NCBI GenBank assembly: GCA_023266795.1
Contig: JAHFPI010000009.1
Location: 1-21,431, forward strand
Source: Rhodospirillales bacterium
Lineage (GTDB): Bacteria; Pseudomonadota; Alphaproteobacteria; Micavibrionales; UBA2020
DNA: 21,431 nt
Direction: 5' to 3'
Part shown: positions 7,466-15,355 of the stretch, in pieces
Numbering within the stretch: position 1 is the stretch's first letter
Layout: every line of letters begins with the position of its first letter
Translations under genes and position numbers: made by a program
The notes under the pieces: generated by a model
Told to the model about the DNA's origin: nothing
Database searches by the model: none
What the model saw: only the letters and a program-made list of their open reading frames with translations

Positions 7466-7540
7466 ACTCCTGTCGTTGTCTCCTCTGGCGTGATGCCTAG
7501 AGCATAGCCCCCAACCTGCTGTGGGGGATTTGACAGGAGT
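7466..7540 (-). promoter_or_regulatory. Structured leader that can sequester the ribosome-binding site of the ECF gene
   Basis: Plus-strand ACTCCTGTC (7466-7474) and GACAGGAGT (7532-7540) are perfect 9-base inverted repeats; between them CCCCCA (7508-7513) and TGGGGG (7522-7527) make an inner hairpin. In minus-strand RNA the proximal arm contains the CAGGAG Shine-Dalgarno of the sigma gene, so pairing would block translation. No U-tract follows, so it is not a terminator. The effect depends on transcription starting upstream of 7540, which cannot be settled from sequence. Confidence 0.45.
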
Positions 7541-7562
7541 CAGACTTTCTTTTTCTTTATTG

Positions 7563-7576
7563 TTGACCTTGGTCAA
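7563..7576. promoter_or_regulatory. FNR/FixK-type palindrome (TTGAC-N4-GTCAA)
   Basis: TTGACCTTGGTCAA at 7563-7576 is a perfect palindrome in its TTGAC/GTCAA half-sites with the 4-base spacer used by CRP/FNR-superfamily regulators (FNR, FixK, DNR/NNR). It lies 26 bases beyond the stop of the yihY-like gene and 105 bases upstream of the ECF sigma start. It may place the sigma factor under oxygen or nitric-oxide control. A chance palindrome of 10 fixed bases is possible. Confidence 0.45.
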
Positions 7577-7602
7577 GCCCGGCGTTCCGATGCCACGGCG
7601 CC

Positions 7603-8901
7603 TCAATCCGCCAGCTGTTTCAGGGTCATTTTCGCCAGTTCGGGCCGCGCCAGCGTTTCGGCGGATTTCAACGCCTCGTCGATCGTTTTGGAAGCCTTCA
7701 AGCTCCCAAAACTGATCCCCTCTTCTTCCTCAACCGCCCGCAGTTTTCTAAACATGCCATCAACCGTTTCTTCATTGAAAGAACAACGGGGAGTGTAATA
7801 TGAACGGAAGTTTTTTCCTGTAACCGCCAAAATCTCCGCCCCGATCAATGCCTCCGCAATATCAGCGACAATTATAGGGGGCAGCGCCGTCCTGACCGCA
7901 AGCTCATGCAATGTCAACGGTTTTTCTCCCGCATAAAACACGCGGCCGATTTCACTGCACACAAGCAGCGCCGCCTTTTCCCGCACACGGGCGCTCAGGG
8001 CGCGGAAGCGGTGCGGGATCGTCTGGCTCTGCGGGTTCTGGATGTAATAAGCCATCGCCGCGCCGGTCAATGCGATCAGCCAGCCCAGATAAATCCAGAT
8101 CATCAGCAGCATCAAGGCCGCAAAGGCGGAATAAATGGCGGCGTAGCCCCCTGCCCCGACCACAAAAACGCCAAACAGCTTGCCCATGATCTTCCACGCC
8201 ACCGTGGCAAGCACCCCGGCGGCAAGGGCGGGGATAAACCTGACCCGCGTATTCGGCATGAACATATACAGCGCCGTAAAAGCAAATATAAAAAGCACAT
8301 AAGGAATTATCCCCGCCGCATGGCTTAGCGGGCCGTCTAAAAAGTTCATCCCCATCTTTTCCGCAAAAAAATTCTTATTGCTGAACATTTCCGCCATGAC
8401 AACGGAAAGGGCCATAAACAGAGGGCCGACGAAAAGGATGCCTGAATAATCACGCAGGCGCCGCGCCATCGAGCGTTCCTGCCGGACACGCCAGATGTCG
8501 TTAAAAGCGGCTTCAACTTTACGCATCATGCTCATGACGCCGTAGACCAGCATGACAAGGCCGACGAGACCCAGCACCCCTACTTTTATGTTGTCGACAA
8601 ACGTGACAATCCTTACGGCAATATCATTTCCCTGCACCCCGAGCGGCTCCAGAAAGTTTGCAATGAGGGGCTCCATCTGGTTATGAATGCCCAAAACCTT
8701 CAGAACGGAAAAGCAAATGGCCAGCAAGGGCACGATTGTGACAATCGTGATATAAGCCAGCCCCGCCGCGTGAATTGTCAGGTTACCTTCCCTGATGTCG
8801 CGCCACAGGGCTGCAAAAAGACGAACAACAAGCAGGGCGTATTTCCCCCAGTTTTTTGGGTTGAAAAGATTAAACGCCAGATCCAATTCCGTTTTTTCCA
8901 T
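7603..8901 (-). CDS. YihY/BrkB-family inner-membrane protein
   Basis: This 432-residue protein belongs to the YihY/virulence factor BrkB family (formerly misnamed ribonuclease BN). It starts with the family segment AALWRDIREGNLTIHAAGLAYITI and has six membrane helices at roughly residues 45-70, 100-128, 150-175, 195-215, 222-250 and 255-290. The family motif YAAIYSAFAALMLLMIWIYLGWLI is intact. The C-terminal ~140 residues are soluble and contain a winged-helix-like part (LTLHELAVRTALPPIIVADIAEALIGAEIL) seen in longer family members. The molecular function of the family is not established. It lies 33 bases after tamB on the same strand, so it is probably the last gene of the tam operon. Confidence 0.9.
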   Translation of the reverse strand: MEKTELDLAFNLFNPKNWGKYALLVVRLFAALWRDIREGNLTIHAAGLAYITIVTIVPLLAICFSVLKVLGIHNQMEPLIANFLEPLGVQGNDIAVRIVTFVDNIKVGVLGLVGLVMLVYGVMSMMRKVEAAFNDIWRVRQERSMARRLRDYSGILFVGPLFMALSVVMAEMFSNKNFFAEKMGMNFLDGPLSHAAGIIPYVLFIFAFTALYMFMPNTRVRFIPALAAGVLATVAWKIMGKLFGVFVVGAGGYAAIYSAFAALMLLMIWIYLGWLIALTGAAMAYYIQNPQSQTIPHRFRALSARVREKAALLVCSEIGRVFYAGEKPLTLHELAVRTALPPIIVADIAEALIGAEILAVTGKNFRSYYTPRCSFNEETVDGMFRKLRAVEEEEGISFGSLKASKTIDEALKSAETLARPELAKMTLKQLAD

Positions 8902-8934
8902 TTCTGGTTCTTTTGCTTTCAGTTAAAGAGTTCA

Positions 8935-11900
8935 CTAATAATCCCACTGCCAGAAAATGCCGCCGCCGGTTTTGTTATCCTGGCCTATTTTGCTTTCGGC
9001 CTTGACGTGCGGCGTGAGATCAATTTTGACTTTTGCCGCGCCGCTATTCTCCCCGCTGCCCGTTTCCGCCTCAAGATAAACCTTGTCCGTGATATATTTT
9101 CCGGCGCCGACGGTCGTTCCGCCTTTTTCATCCCTTTCTATCTGCAGGTCATCAAGTCCGGTCGCTTTGCGGAACATGGAAAGCGGCTCGAAACCCCCGC
9201 CTTTGCCGGAAAAGCGCTGCAGGGTGTTGGCCAGCTGCACGGCCTGAAACGGGCTGATTTTCGTCATATCCTTGCCGAACAGAATGCGCGAGAGCACCTC
9301 ATCCTGCGGCAGAACAGGAATGGACGACAGCTTCACCTCCGGTTTTCCGATGTTTCCCGTCAGACTGATCTGCGCCGTTATATCCTGCACTTTTGTTTCC
9401 GCCAGAACATCAAGATAAGGCGATGGCGGCACAGCGCCCTGAAAACGCAGGTGCGCATACTGGAGATCAAACAGTTTACCAAACTCCTCGTAACGGCCCC
9501 GCTTGCTGTCGAAAGTGCCGTTGAACAAAGGTTCAGCCAGCGTCCCGCTCACATCGGCGGTACCGCCGAATTCCGCATCCAGCCCCCAGCCGCGCACAAA
9601 AACCTGCCTGGCAGCGACAAGCTTGAGATTCAGGTTAACGCTCTTCATAAAATCAGGGGCCACATGGCCCTGCGCATCGTGCCTGACGATATTGAGCCGG
9701 GGAACAGCGCTATTAAACCGCTCGGGTATTTTTATATCGAGCCGGTCTGTCTCCACTTTTCCGCCTATCCTGTAAAGATGGCTGTCGCCGCTTAAAACAA
9801 CGTCGCCGGAAAATATGCCGGCGATCAGGTCGCTGTGGCGGAAGGGATTGATGTTTTTCGCCTGTATAGACAAATCCACCGGCATATTTTTCTCGCCGAT
9901 ACCGGCTGTTCCACGCGCGGTAACCCTGCCGTTCTTATTATCCTTTGCCTCCAGGCTTTTTATATAAAGCGTTTTTTTGTCAAGCGTCGCATGCATGTCA
10001 ATATCTTTAAAAGAAGTGCCGCTTTCTGCATGTAAAAAACTCCCGCCCGCCAGCGAGACATTACCTGTCATTTCCGGACTATCCGGCGCACCGCTGGTCC
10101 TGATGTCGGCCTTCATGCGTCCGGCAAGCGTCGTGCCTTCCGGCAGGAAGGCGGCAGCGACAGACTTTAGCTCCATATCGGCGACAATATTTGCATGCAG
10201 CCCCGCTTTTTCTGCGCCCTCATACCTAAAAGGATAAAGGGACAGGACAAAGGGAAATTCGGTATGCGCCTGTAGCGTTTTAATATCCCGTCCTTTGGCG
10301 ATAATATCAACGGTCGCTTTTCCATCGCCGCTGCTGGCTGTAAGATGCGTCGTGACCGGCGGCATATTTTTGACCGCCTGCAGCGGGCTGAAATCAAGGA
10401 CAGCCGTCATAGCCGGCGCATCCGGCGCCCCCTTTAACTGCACTGTGCCGGACATTTCCAGTTTACCGAGGACATCCGGCACAACTGCGGGCAAGGCGTT
10501 GAGCGGAACGTTTTTTGGCTTAATCGCCAGATCGATGTCGTGTCGCGCAAGGCTGCCGGATATATCAATAACGCCCTTCGGCGGCCTGATAGACGCCGAT
10601 ATATTCCTGACGATGGCCGTTTCCGCCGAATTTGCTTCCAGATCGGCAGTGCCTGTCAGAGTGAAAGGTTTTTGATATTTTCCTTTTGCCTCCAGCGACA
10701 GCGCATAAACCGGTATTGCCGCAGGATGCGCGATAATGCCCGCCTTCAGCGTATCGATAACAACATCACCGGCGGAGAAGTTGCTGACCGATACATCGGC
10801 GGCCTGAAGGCCGTCTTTTGACGATAAAACAACCGTGGCCTTGCTCCGACCGGAAACATCCACCCGCCCTGCAGCCAGAGCGGTGGATATGTTATAATCA
10901 ACAGCCCCTGTCAGGCTTATGTCGGGCGCAGTGCCTTTGATATTTTTCAGCGCGATAGTATCTTCCGCATATAAAAAATCCGCACCCAACGCCATGTCAT
11001 TCTTCTGATAGACTGTTTTAAGATCAATATGCCCCGCAAGGTTATTATCTGACGTGGCTGTAAAACGGATATCCTCAAGACCGGAAGCGGCATAATCGTC
11101 AAGACTCAGGGTGCCCGTTATCTCAATGACAGGTTTATCGAACGTGCCCGTAACATGGCCATCCGCCGTCAACTTCCCGTGCAGACCCGGCAGCGAAGAG
11201 CTGTCCCCGTGAACCTCAAAGTTAATCTGTTGAGCGTCCCCGAGGCCGATAACCCCTTTGCCCTTAAGACTGTAGAGCGGAGATACCATCGTGACATTGC
11301 TGATTGCCAGTTGCGCCGGAGCGGGGGAAAAAACGGCCTCCGCATCAACATGTGCGGGCAGAAATGCCTCTTTTTCCTGCGTGGCGGCCATAGACACAGA
11401 AAGCTTTAAATCTTCACCGTTCCTCTCCGCTTTTGCCGAAAGATCGACGGCGGTTGTTACATCGTGACCGATAATGTCGTGCGCCAGAATGAGCTTTTTG
11501 ATGCTTAGTTTATCTATATGCAGCGCCTTGAAATATACGTCGGGAACCGCAAAAACTGCTGCCGCATGATCGGCGTTATTGCCGTCTTTAGTTTTTGGAA
11601 ACCTGTAGAGTGACAAACTCTCCGCCGTCACCGACAGGGATGCCTCCTTGGCAAGAAGAGAAAAAATGCCGGCACGCAGGCGGATCTGCTCTGCATCGAG
11701 AACGGGGCCGCTTTTATCGGAAACATCCAGCTTTCCTATATTGACGCCGCCCCACGTCAAGCCACTCATGTCTTGTATCCGGACAGTATAGCCGCTCTCC
11801 GCCGCAAGTTCCGAGAGATTGTTCTCCAGCCATCCCCTGCCCGCCGCCGATTGCAGCCAGAAGGCTCCCGCCCAGAAAGACAGCTGCGCCAGAATGATGA

Positions 11901-11988
11901 TAAAAAACAGCACAGACAGCACTGCCGTCAGTAAACGTGCGAGGCGGCGGAAAAAAGATGCTTTTGCTTTTTTGTTTTGCTCGGCCAT
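8935..11988 (-). CDS. tamB: TamB, translocation and assembly module inner-membrane protein
   Basis: TamB spans the periplasm from the inner membrane to TamA and is thought to help insert outer-membrane proteins and/or move phospholipids. The 1017-residue protein has an N-terminal signal anchor (about residues 19-45), then a long chain of beta-rich repeats of the AsmA/TamB type (many LSL/VDVS/KGKG strands), and the conserved C-terminal DUF490/TamB domain near residues 780-1017, including LSRILFGKDMTKISPFQAVQLA and VGAGKYITDKVYLEAE, ending in FWQWDY. It is shorter than E. coli TamB (about 1259) but within the range for other Proteobacteria. Its ATG overlaps the tamA stop codon as TAATG, so translation is coupled. 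Confidence 0.95.
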   Translation of the reverse strand: MAEQNKKAKASFFRRLARLLTAVLSVLFFIIILAQLSFWAGAFWLQSAAGRGWLENNLSELAAESGYTVRIQDMSGLTWGGVNIGKLDVSDKSGPVLDAEQIRLRAGIFSLLAKEASLSVTAESLSLYRFPKTKDGNNADHAAAVFAVPDVYFKALHIDKLSIKKLILAHDIIGHDVTTAVDLSAKAERNGEDLKLSVSMAATQEKEAFLPAHVDAEAVFSPAPAQLAISNVTMVSPLYSLKGKGVIGLGDAQQINFEVHGDSSSLPGLHGKLTADGHVTGTFDKPVIEITGTLSLDDYAASGLEDIRFTATSDNNLAGHIDLKTVYQKNDMALGADFLYAEDTIALKNIKGTAPDISLTGAVDYNISTALAAGRVDVSGRSKATVVLSSKDGLQAADVSVSNFSAGDVVIDTLKAGIIAHPAAIPVYALSLEAKGKYQKPFTLTGTADLEANSAETAIVRNISASIRPPKGVIDISGSLARHDIDLAIKPKNVPLNALPAVVPDVLGKLEMSGTVQLKGAPDAPAMTAVLDFSPLQAVKNMPPVTTHLTASSGDGKATVDIIAKGRDIKTLQAHTEFPFVLSLYPFRYEGAEKAGLHANIVADMELKSVAAAFLPEGTTLAGRMKADIRTSGAPDSPEMTGNVSLAGGSFLHAESGTSFKDIDMHATLDKKTLYIKSLEAKDNKNGRVTARGTAGIGEKNMPVDLSIQAKNINPFRHSDLIAGIFSGDVVLSGDSHLYRIGGKVETDRLDIKIPERFNSAVPRLNIVRHDAQGHVAPDFMKSVNLNLKLVAARQVFVRGWGLDAEFGGTADVSGTLAEPLFNGTFDSKRGRYEEFGKLFDLQYAHLRFQGAVPPSPYLDVLAETKVQDITAQISLTGNIGKPEVKLSSIPVLPQDEVLSRILFGKDMTKISPFQAVQLANTLQRFSGKGGGFEPLSMFRKATGLDDLQIERDEKGGTTVGAGKYITDKVYLEAETGSGENSGAAKVKIDLTPHVKAESKIGQDNKTGGGIFWQWDY

Positions 11989-13769
11989 TAAAACGCCTGC
12001 CCGATACTGACATAAAGCTGGTAGCCGCTTGACGCCGTTTCCTTGTTGGTCAGCGGCACGCCGACATCCAGGCGCAACGGCGCGAAGTCCGTATAATAAC
12101 GGAAACCGCCGCCGCCGCCCACCGACGGACGCTTGAGATTGAGCATTGACGTATTCCCGACATTGCCGGCGTCAATAAATGCGACAAAGCCCAGCGTGTC
12201 CGTCAGCCTGAAACGCAGCTCGACAGACGCCTCGGCAACGGAACGCCCGCCGGCTGGTTCGCCGTTTCTCTGCGGCCCTACCTCCTGATAGCCGAAACCG
12301 CGCACAGAGCCGCCGCCGCCCGCATAAAAACGCTTTGGCGCCGGAATATCCAGCGTGTTCGGCCCCAGAATACTGCCCGCCTTGAGACGAATTGCCGCCG
12401 TCATCTTTTTGCTGACGGCATGGTAGGCCTGTGCGGAAATTTCCGTTTTTAGAAACGAGGAGCTCTGGCCAGCGGCATCAAAAAACGGCTCCAGATGGCC
12501 GTCGAGCAGGAATCCTTTTGTCGCATCCAGCACATTATTCCGCTTGTCGTATGTCAGGGACTGCGGCAGCGACAGCAGATAAAAGTTATTCGTTTCGCTG
12601 GTCGCATCGTCCTTCACTTCGCTTATCGACAGGGAAACACCCGTACTGCCTGACAGGGATTTACTAAAAGCGCGCTTGATCGCAGCGCTCACGTCCATGC
12701 CGTTCCTGAGATAACCGTCTGTTTCCTCATGCGCCATGTTTGTGGTGAATGAAAGGCTTTGATCCCGCCGGAGGAAAAAGGGCTTGGTCAGGCGGGCTTC
12801 GAGTGTTTGCACGTTTTGCGATAGTTTAAGGCCCGTATCGAGGCTTTCCGCAGCGCCGAAAAGGTTGCGATGCTTCCACCCCAACGTCAGGCCAAGGCCT
12901 TCATCGGTATAATAACTGACGCCGGCCTGAAGACTGCGCGCGGCGCGTTCCTTGACGCGCAGCGTTACAGGCACGCGGCCGTCTTTCGGCAGTTTTTCCG
13001 GCACAATCATTTCCGCGCTTGCAAAGAGGCCGCTTTCAAACAGCGCCGTGCGCAGGTTTTCTATGTTCTCGCGCCGGAAGCAATCGCCCTCTTTCCAGTC
13101 CACCAGCTTTTGTAGGTATGAATTTTTTACCCTTTCATTCCCTTCGAAAAGCACCGGGCCCATTTTCGCCTGTGGCCCGGCAGTTACCGTGAAAAGGATG
13201 TCCGCCGTTTTCTTTTTGCGGTCTAGCGTCACTTCATGGTCAACGGCAAGGTTAAAGAAGCAGCGGCCTTTGGCGATACTGTTATAAAGCCCTTCCTGCA
13301 CTGCTAAAACAGTTCCTGCATCCAGTGGCCGGCCCTGAAGGCGGCTCACTGGAAAATGTTTGAATTTTTCTGGCGCGACCGAAACTTTGCGGATTTTGTA
13401 ACGCTGGCCGCTATTCACTGTATAAGTTCCCGTCCAGGGACGGGCACCGGCGGCATAGGTGACAGTGCTGTCGTAATATCCGGACGATGCCAGCTTTCCG
13501 AGCAGGTCTTCACGGAGCTGCATTTCCTGATAGTTTTCTTTTTGCGCGCTATCGTTATCTTTTTTACCGGCGGTATCGATTGCTGCCGCCCGCTCCTCCA
13601 GAAAACCGCTGACCTCTTTCATTAAAGGCTTATTTTCCTCGAGTCCTGCCAGACTGTACTCCGCCTTTGCCTGCATAAAATCCGGCAGGCATCCCGACAG
13701 CAGGATAACGACGGAAACAAGCAGACAGCAATCCAGTAATGCGCGCAGTTTCTTATTCATCTTTTTCAT
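11988..13769 (-). CDS. tamA: TamA, BamA-family outer-membrane protein, with a lipobox signal
   Basis: This is an Omp85-family protein with POTRA-type domains in the first half (VNSGQRYKIRKVSV, VTAGPQAKMGPVLFEGNERV, and GRVPVTLRVKERAARSLQAG) and a bacterial surface antigen barrel in the second half, with the family motif VRGF (GGGGSVRGFGYQEVGP) and a terminal Phe (YVSIGQAF). About 593 residues, close to E. coli TamA (577). The signal peptide ends in LLSGC-LP, a lipobox; the next residue is Leu and not Asp, so outer-membrane sorting would be expected. The start is uncertain: ATG 13769 or ATG 13760, neither with a strong Shine-Dalgarno; a TTG at 13790 is also in frame. TamB follows with a one-base overlap. 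Confidence 0.93.
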   Translation of the reverse strand: MKKMNKKLRALLDCCLLVSVVILLSGCLPDFMQAKAEYSLAGLEENKPLMKEVSGFLEERAAAIDTAGKKDNDSAQKENYQEMQLREDLLGKLASSGYYDSTVTYAAGARPWTGTYTVNSGQRYKIRKVSVAPEKFKHFPVSRLQGRPLDAGTVLAVQEGLYNSIAKGRCFFNLAVDHEVTLDRKKKTADILFTVTAGPQAKMGPVLFEGNERVKNSYLQKLVDWKEGDCFRRENIENLRTALFESGLFASAEMIVPEKLPKDGRVPVTLRVKERAARSLQAGVSYYTDEGLGLTLGWKHRNLFGAAESLDTGLKLSQNVQTLEARLTKPFFLRRDQSLSFTTNMAHEETDGYLRNGMDVSAAIKRAFSKSLSGSTGVSLSISEVKDDATSETNNFYLLSLPQSLTYDKRNNVLDATKGFLLDGHLEPFFDAAGQSSSFLKTEISAQAYHAVSKKMTAAIRLKAGSILGPNTLDIPAPKRFYAGGGGSVRGFGYQEVGPQRNGEPAGGRSVAEASVELRFRLTDTLGFVAFIDAGNVGNTSMLNLKRPSVGGGGGFRYYTDFAPLRLDVGVPLTNKETASSGYQLYVSIGQAF

Positions 13770-13878
13770 TTTAATTGGCAGGCAAAACAATCCGGTTTTG
13801 ATGAGGTTACCTTAGCACAGATTTCATAGCATCAAGACCCGCCTGTCGACGCGTTATGACGCACTATATAACTTATTG

Positions 13879-13907
13879 TTTTTAAATGATTTTTTTGCGC
13901 CTGACAA
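13879..13907 (-). promoter_or_regulatory. Candidate promoter for tamA-tamB-yihY
   Basis: On the minus strand TTGTCA (plus 13902-13907) and TAAAAA (plus 13879-13884) are separated by 17 bases, in the gene-free region 13770-13988 between tamA and the divergent DUF6745 gene. The leader would be about 105 bases and contains TTGATG/CATCAA inverted arms (13798-13803 and 13830-13835). The -10 is a 4 of 6 match, so the call is weak. Confidence 0.35.
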
Positions 13908-13988
13908 GATTTTCAGATCACGGCTCCGCAGGGCATTTTTCTTTCGAAAGTTTTCGATATGCGGTATTGTTTTCAGCAGGAGAACAAG

Positions 13989-15338
13989 GTGTCCGAAAAA
14001 ATAACAGACCTCGCGCCGGAGCAGGAAGAAAAGCTTGCAGAGTACAGGGATAGATGGATTTCCCTTGGCCTGTCCACGCAGAAAATTGACCGGGAAAAAG
14101 CGGCAGCGGCGGTTGATCTTGTCTATTCATGCGCCGGTCTGAATCCACCGAAAATCAAGATATGGCTGCGCAGCCCGTATGAAGGTGTTATCGGCGCGTG
14201 GTGGTTGAAGCAGGTTCTTAAAACCCTGAGGGGAAAGACTCTGGATAAAGTCCGCACCAAAATCGTTTCCGTAATAGGTGATAAGCCGGAGGACAAGGCC
14301 GGAGAGCAGGTCGGCGACCAGCTCAGAACCGACATTATGGCGCAGGCCAAGACGCGGGTCAGGAACCATATCGGGAGCCAGATCGGCGCACAGGTTAAAA
14401 ACCAGATCGGCGAGCCTGTCAAAGATCAGGTTAGGGATCGCGTCTGGAGCCACGTCTGGAATCAAGCCAAAGACCATGTCAGGCCCCAGCTCGGAGACCC
14501 GATCTGGACTCAGGTCTGGGCGCAGGTCTGGAACCAGATATGGGATCAGGTCTGGGCGCAGAAGCCCCAGATCGGCGAGCAGATCGGCGAGCAGGTCAGG
14601 GCAGAGATTGTGGCGCAGGTCAGGGACCAGTTCAAAGGCCAGATTGAGGATCTTTTATCGACCCAGGCGTATTGCGCCGGCCTTCACGATGCAAACATGC
14701 TCGCCCCTTATGAATTTTTCGGCAAGGAAATGGGCGTCGATGTCGATAAACTCTCCGGCCTGATGGCCGCCACGGAGCATTGCGGCTGGTTCTGGCCGTT
14801 CGGCGGGGCTGTCATCATCACGGAAAAACCGACGGAGCTGCACCGCGATAACAGGAACCGGCTGCACAATGAAAAAGGCATGGCGGTCAAATACAGCGAC
14901 GGGTGGGGCGTCGGCGTCTGGTACGGGACGCGCGTCGAAAACTGGGTCATCACCAATCCGGAACAGATCACCATTGACAAAATCCTCGACGAAAAAGACG
15001 CCGGCGCGCGGCGCGTCATGCGGGAACGCTTCGGCCTGCAGGATTTTTTCTTCGCCATGATAAAAGACGGGACGGCCAAAAGAGTCAGCCGGAGAAAAGA
15101 CCCTTCCGGCCAGCCGATGTCGCTCTACAGGTACGACGACAAGGAAACGCTGCTGCACTTCGTCCACGTCTACAACGGCGAGGCCGAAACGGACGGGACG
15201 CGGCACGATTTCATCATCAGCTGCAAGAACGTCTGCGACGATGCCTGGGATTCCATGGTGGGAACCTATCCGGACCTGATCAATGAATTAAAGGATAATC
15301 CCAGAAAATTTGAAATCATCAAAGCTTCAATCAGGTAA
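13989..15338 (+). CDS. DUF6745-type protein with long tetrapeptide repeat
   Basis: This 449-residue protein has no signal peptide. Residues about 1-100 are charged and helical. Residues about 104-219 are a run of four-residue units with Val/Ile/Leu/Ala at every fourth position, Gln/Asp/His before it and often Trp or Gly after it (QVWAQVWNQIWDQVWAQ). The C-terminal part matches DUF6745 as I know it: CGWFWPFGGAVIITEKPTEL, then HRDNRNRLHNEKG, YSDGWGVGVWYGTRVENWVI and a late RRVMRERFG. Such repeat-plus-DUF6745 proteins occur in scattered phyla, with no known function. I use GTG 13989, because AGGAG lies 6 bases upstream; an ATG at 13959 in the same frame lacks a ribosome-binding site. It is followed by the FecR-domain gene after 17 bases. 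Confidence 0.88.
   Translation: MSEKITDLAPEQEEKLAEYRDRWISLGLSTQKIDREKAAAAVDLVYSCAGLNPPKIKIWLRSPYEGVIGAWWLKQVLKTLRGKTLDKVRTKIVSVIGDKPEDKAGEQVGDQLRTDIMAQAKTRVRNHIGSQIGAQVKNQIGEPVKDQVRDRVWSHVWNQAKDHVRPQLGDPIWTQVWAQVWNQIWDQVWAQKPQIGEQIGEQVRAEIVAQVRDQFKGQIEDLLSTQAYCAGLHDANMLAPYEFFGKEMGVDVDKLSGLMAATEHCGWFWPFGGAVIITEKPTELHRDNRNRLHNEKGMAVKYSDGWGVGVWYGTRVENWVITNPEQITIDKILDEKDAGARRVMRERFGLQDFFFAMIKDGTAKRVSRRKDPSGQPMSLYRYDDKETLLHFVHVYNGEAETDGTRHDFIISCKNVCDDAWDSMVGTYPDLINELKDNPRKFEIIKASIR
14298..14645 (+). repeat. 12-bp coding repeats (tetrad repeat region)
   Basis: About 28 imperfect 12-base units encode the four-residue repeats of the DUF6745 protein. The units are most alike around 14500-14565 (CAGGTCTGGGCG, CAGGTCTGGAAC, CAGATATGGGAT), which suggests recent slippage expansion there. 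One break in phase of one residue falls at the Lys-Pro near 14560-14570. The array keeps the reading frame. Confidence 0.85.
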
Positions 15339-15355
15339 TTTTTTCAGGAGTAATC

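Noticed and set aside
7508..7527. G5/C5 hairpin as terminator of the yihY-like operon
   Set aside because: No U-tract follows on the minus strand, and it is inside the leader of the ECF gene.
8683..9795. Plus-strand open frame of 370 codons
   Set aside because: Antisense to the conserved C-terminal part of tamB and the start of the yihY-like gene; no motif and no ribosome-binding site.
13959..13988. ATG start 30 bases upstream for the DUF6745 gene
   Set aside because: No ribosome-binding site precedes it, while GTG 13989 has AGGAG at ideal spacing; AGGAG would otherwise lie inside the gene.
14298..14645. CRISPR-like or other non-coding repeat array
   Set aside because: Units are contiguous 12-mers without spacers, keep the reading frame and encode a regular protein repeat.
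14655..15206. Minus-strand open frame of 183 codons
   Set aside because: Antisense to the DUF6745 domain, whose motifs are clear on the plus strand.
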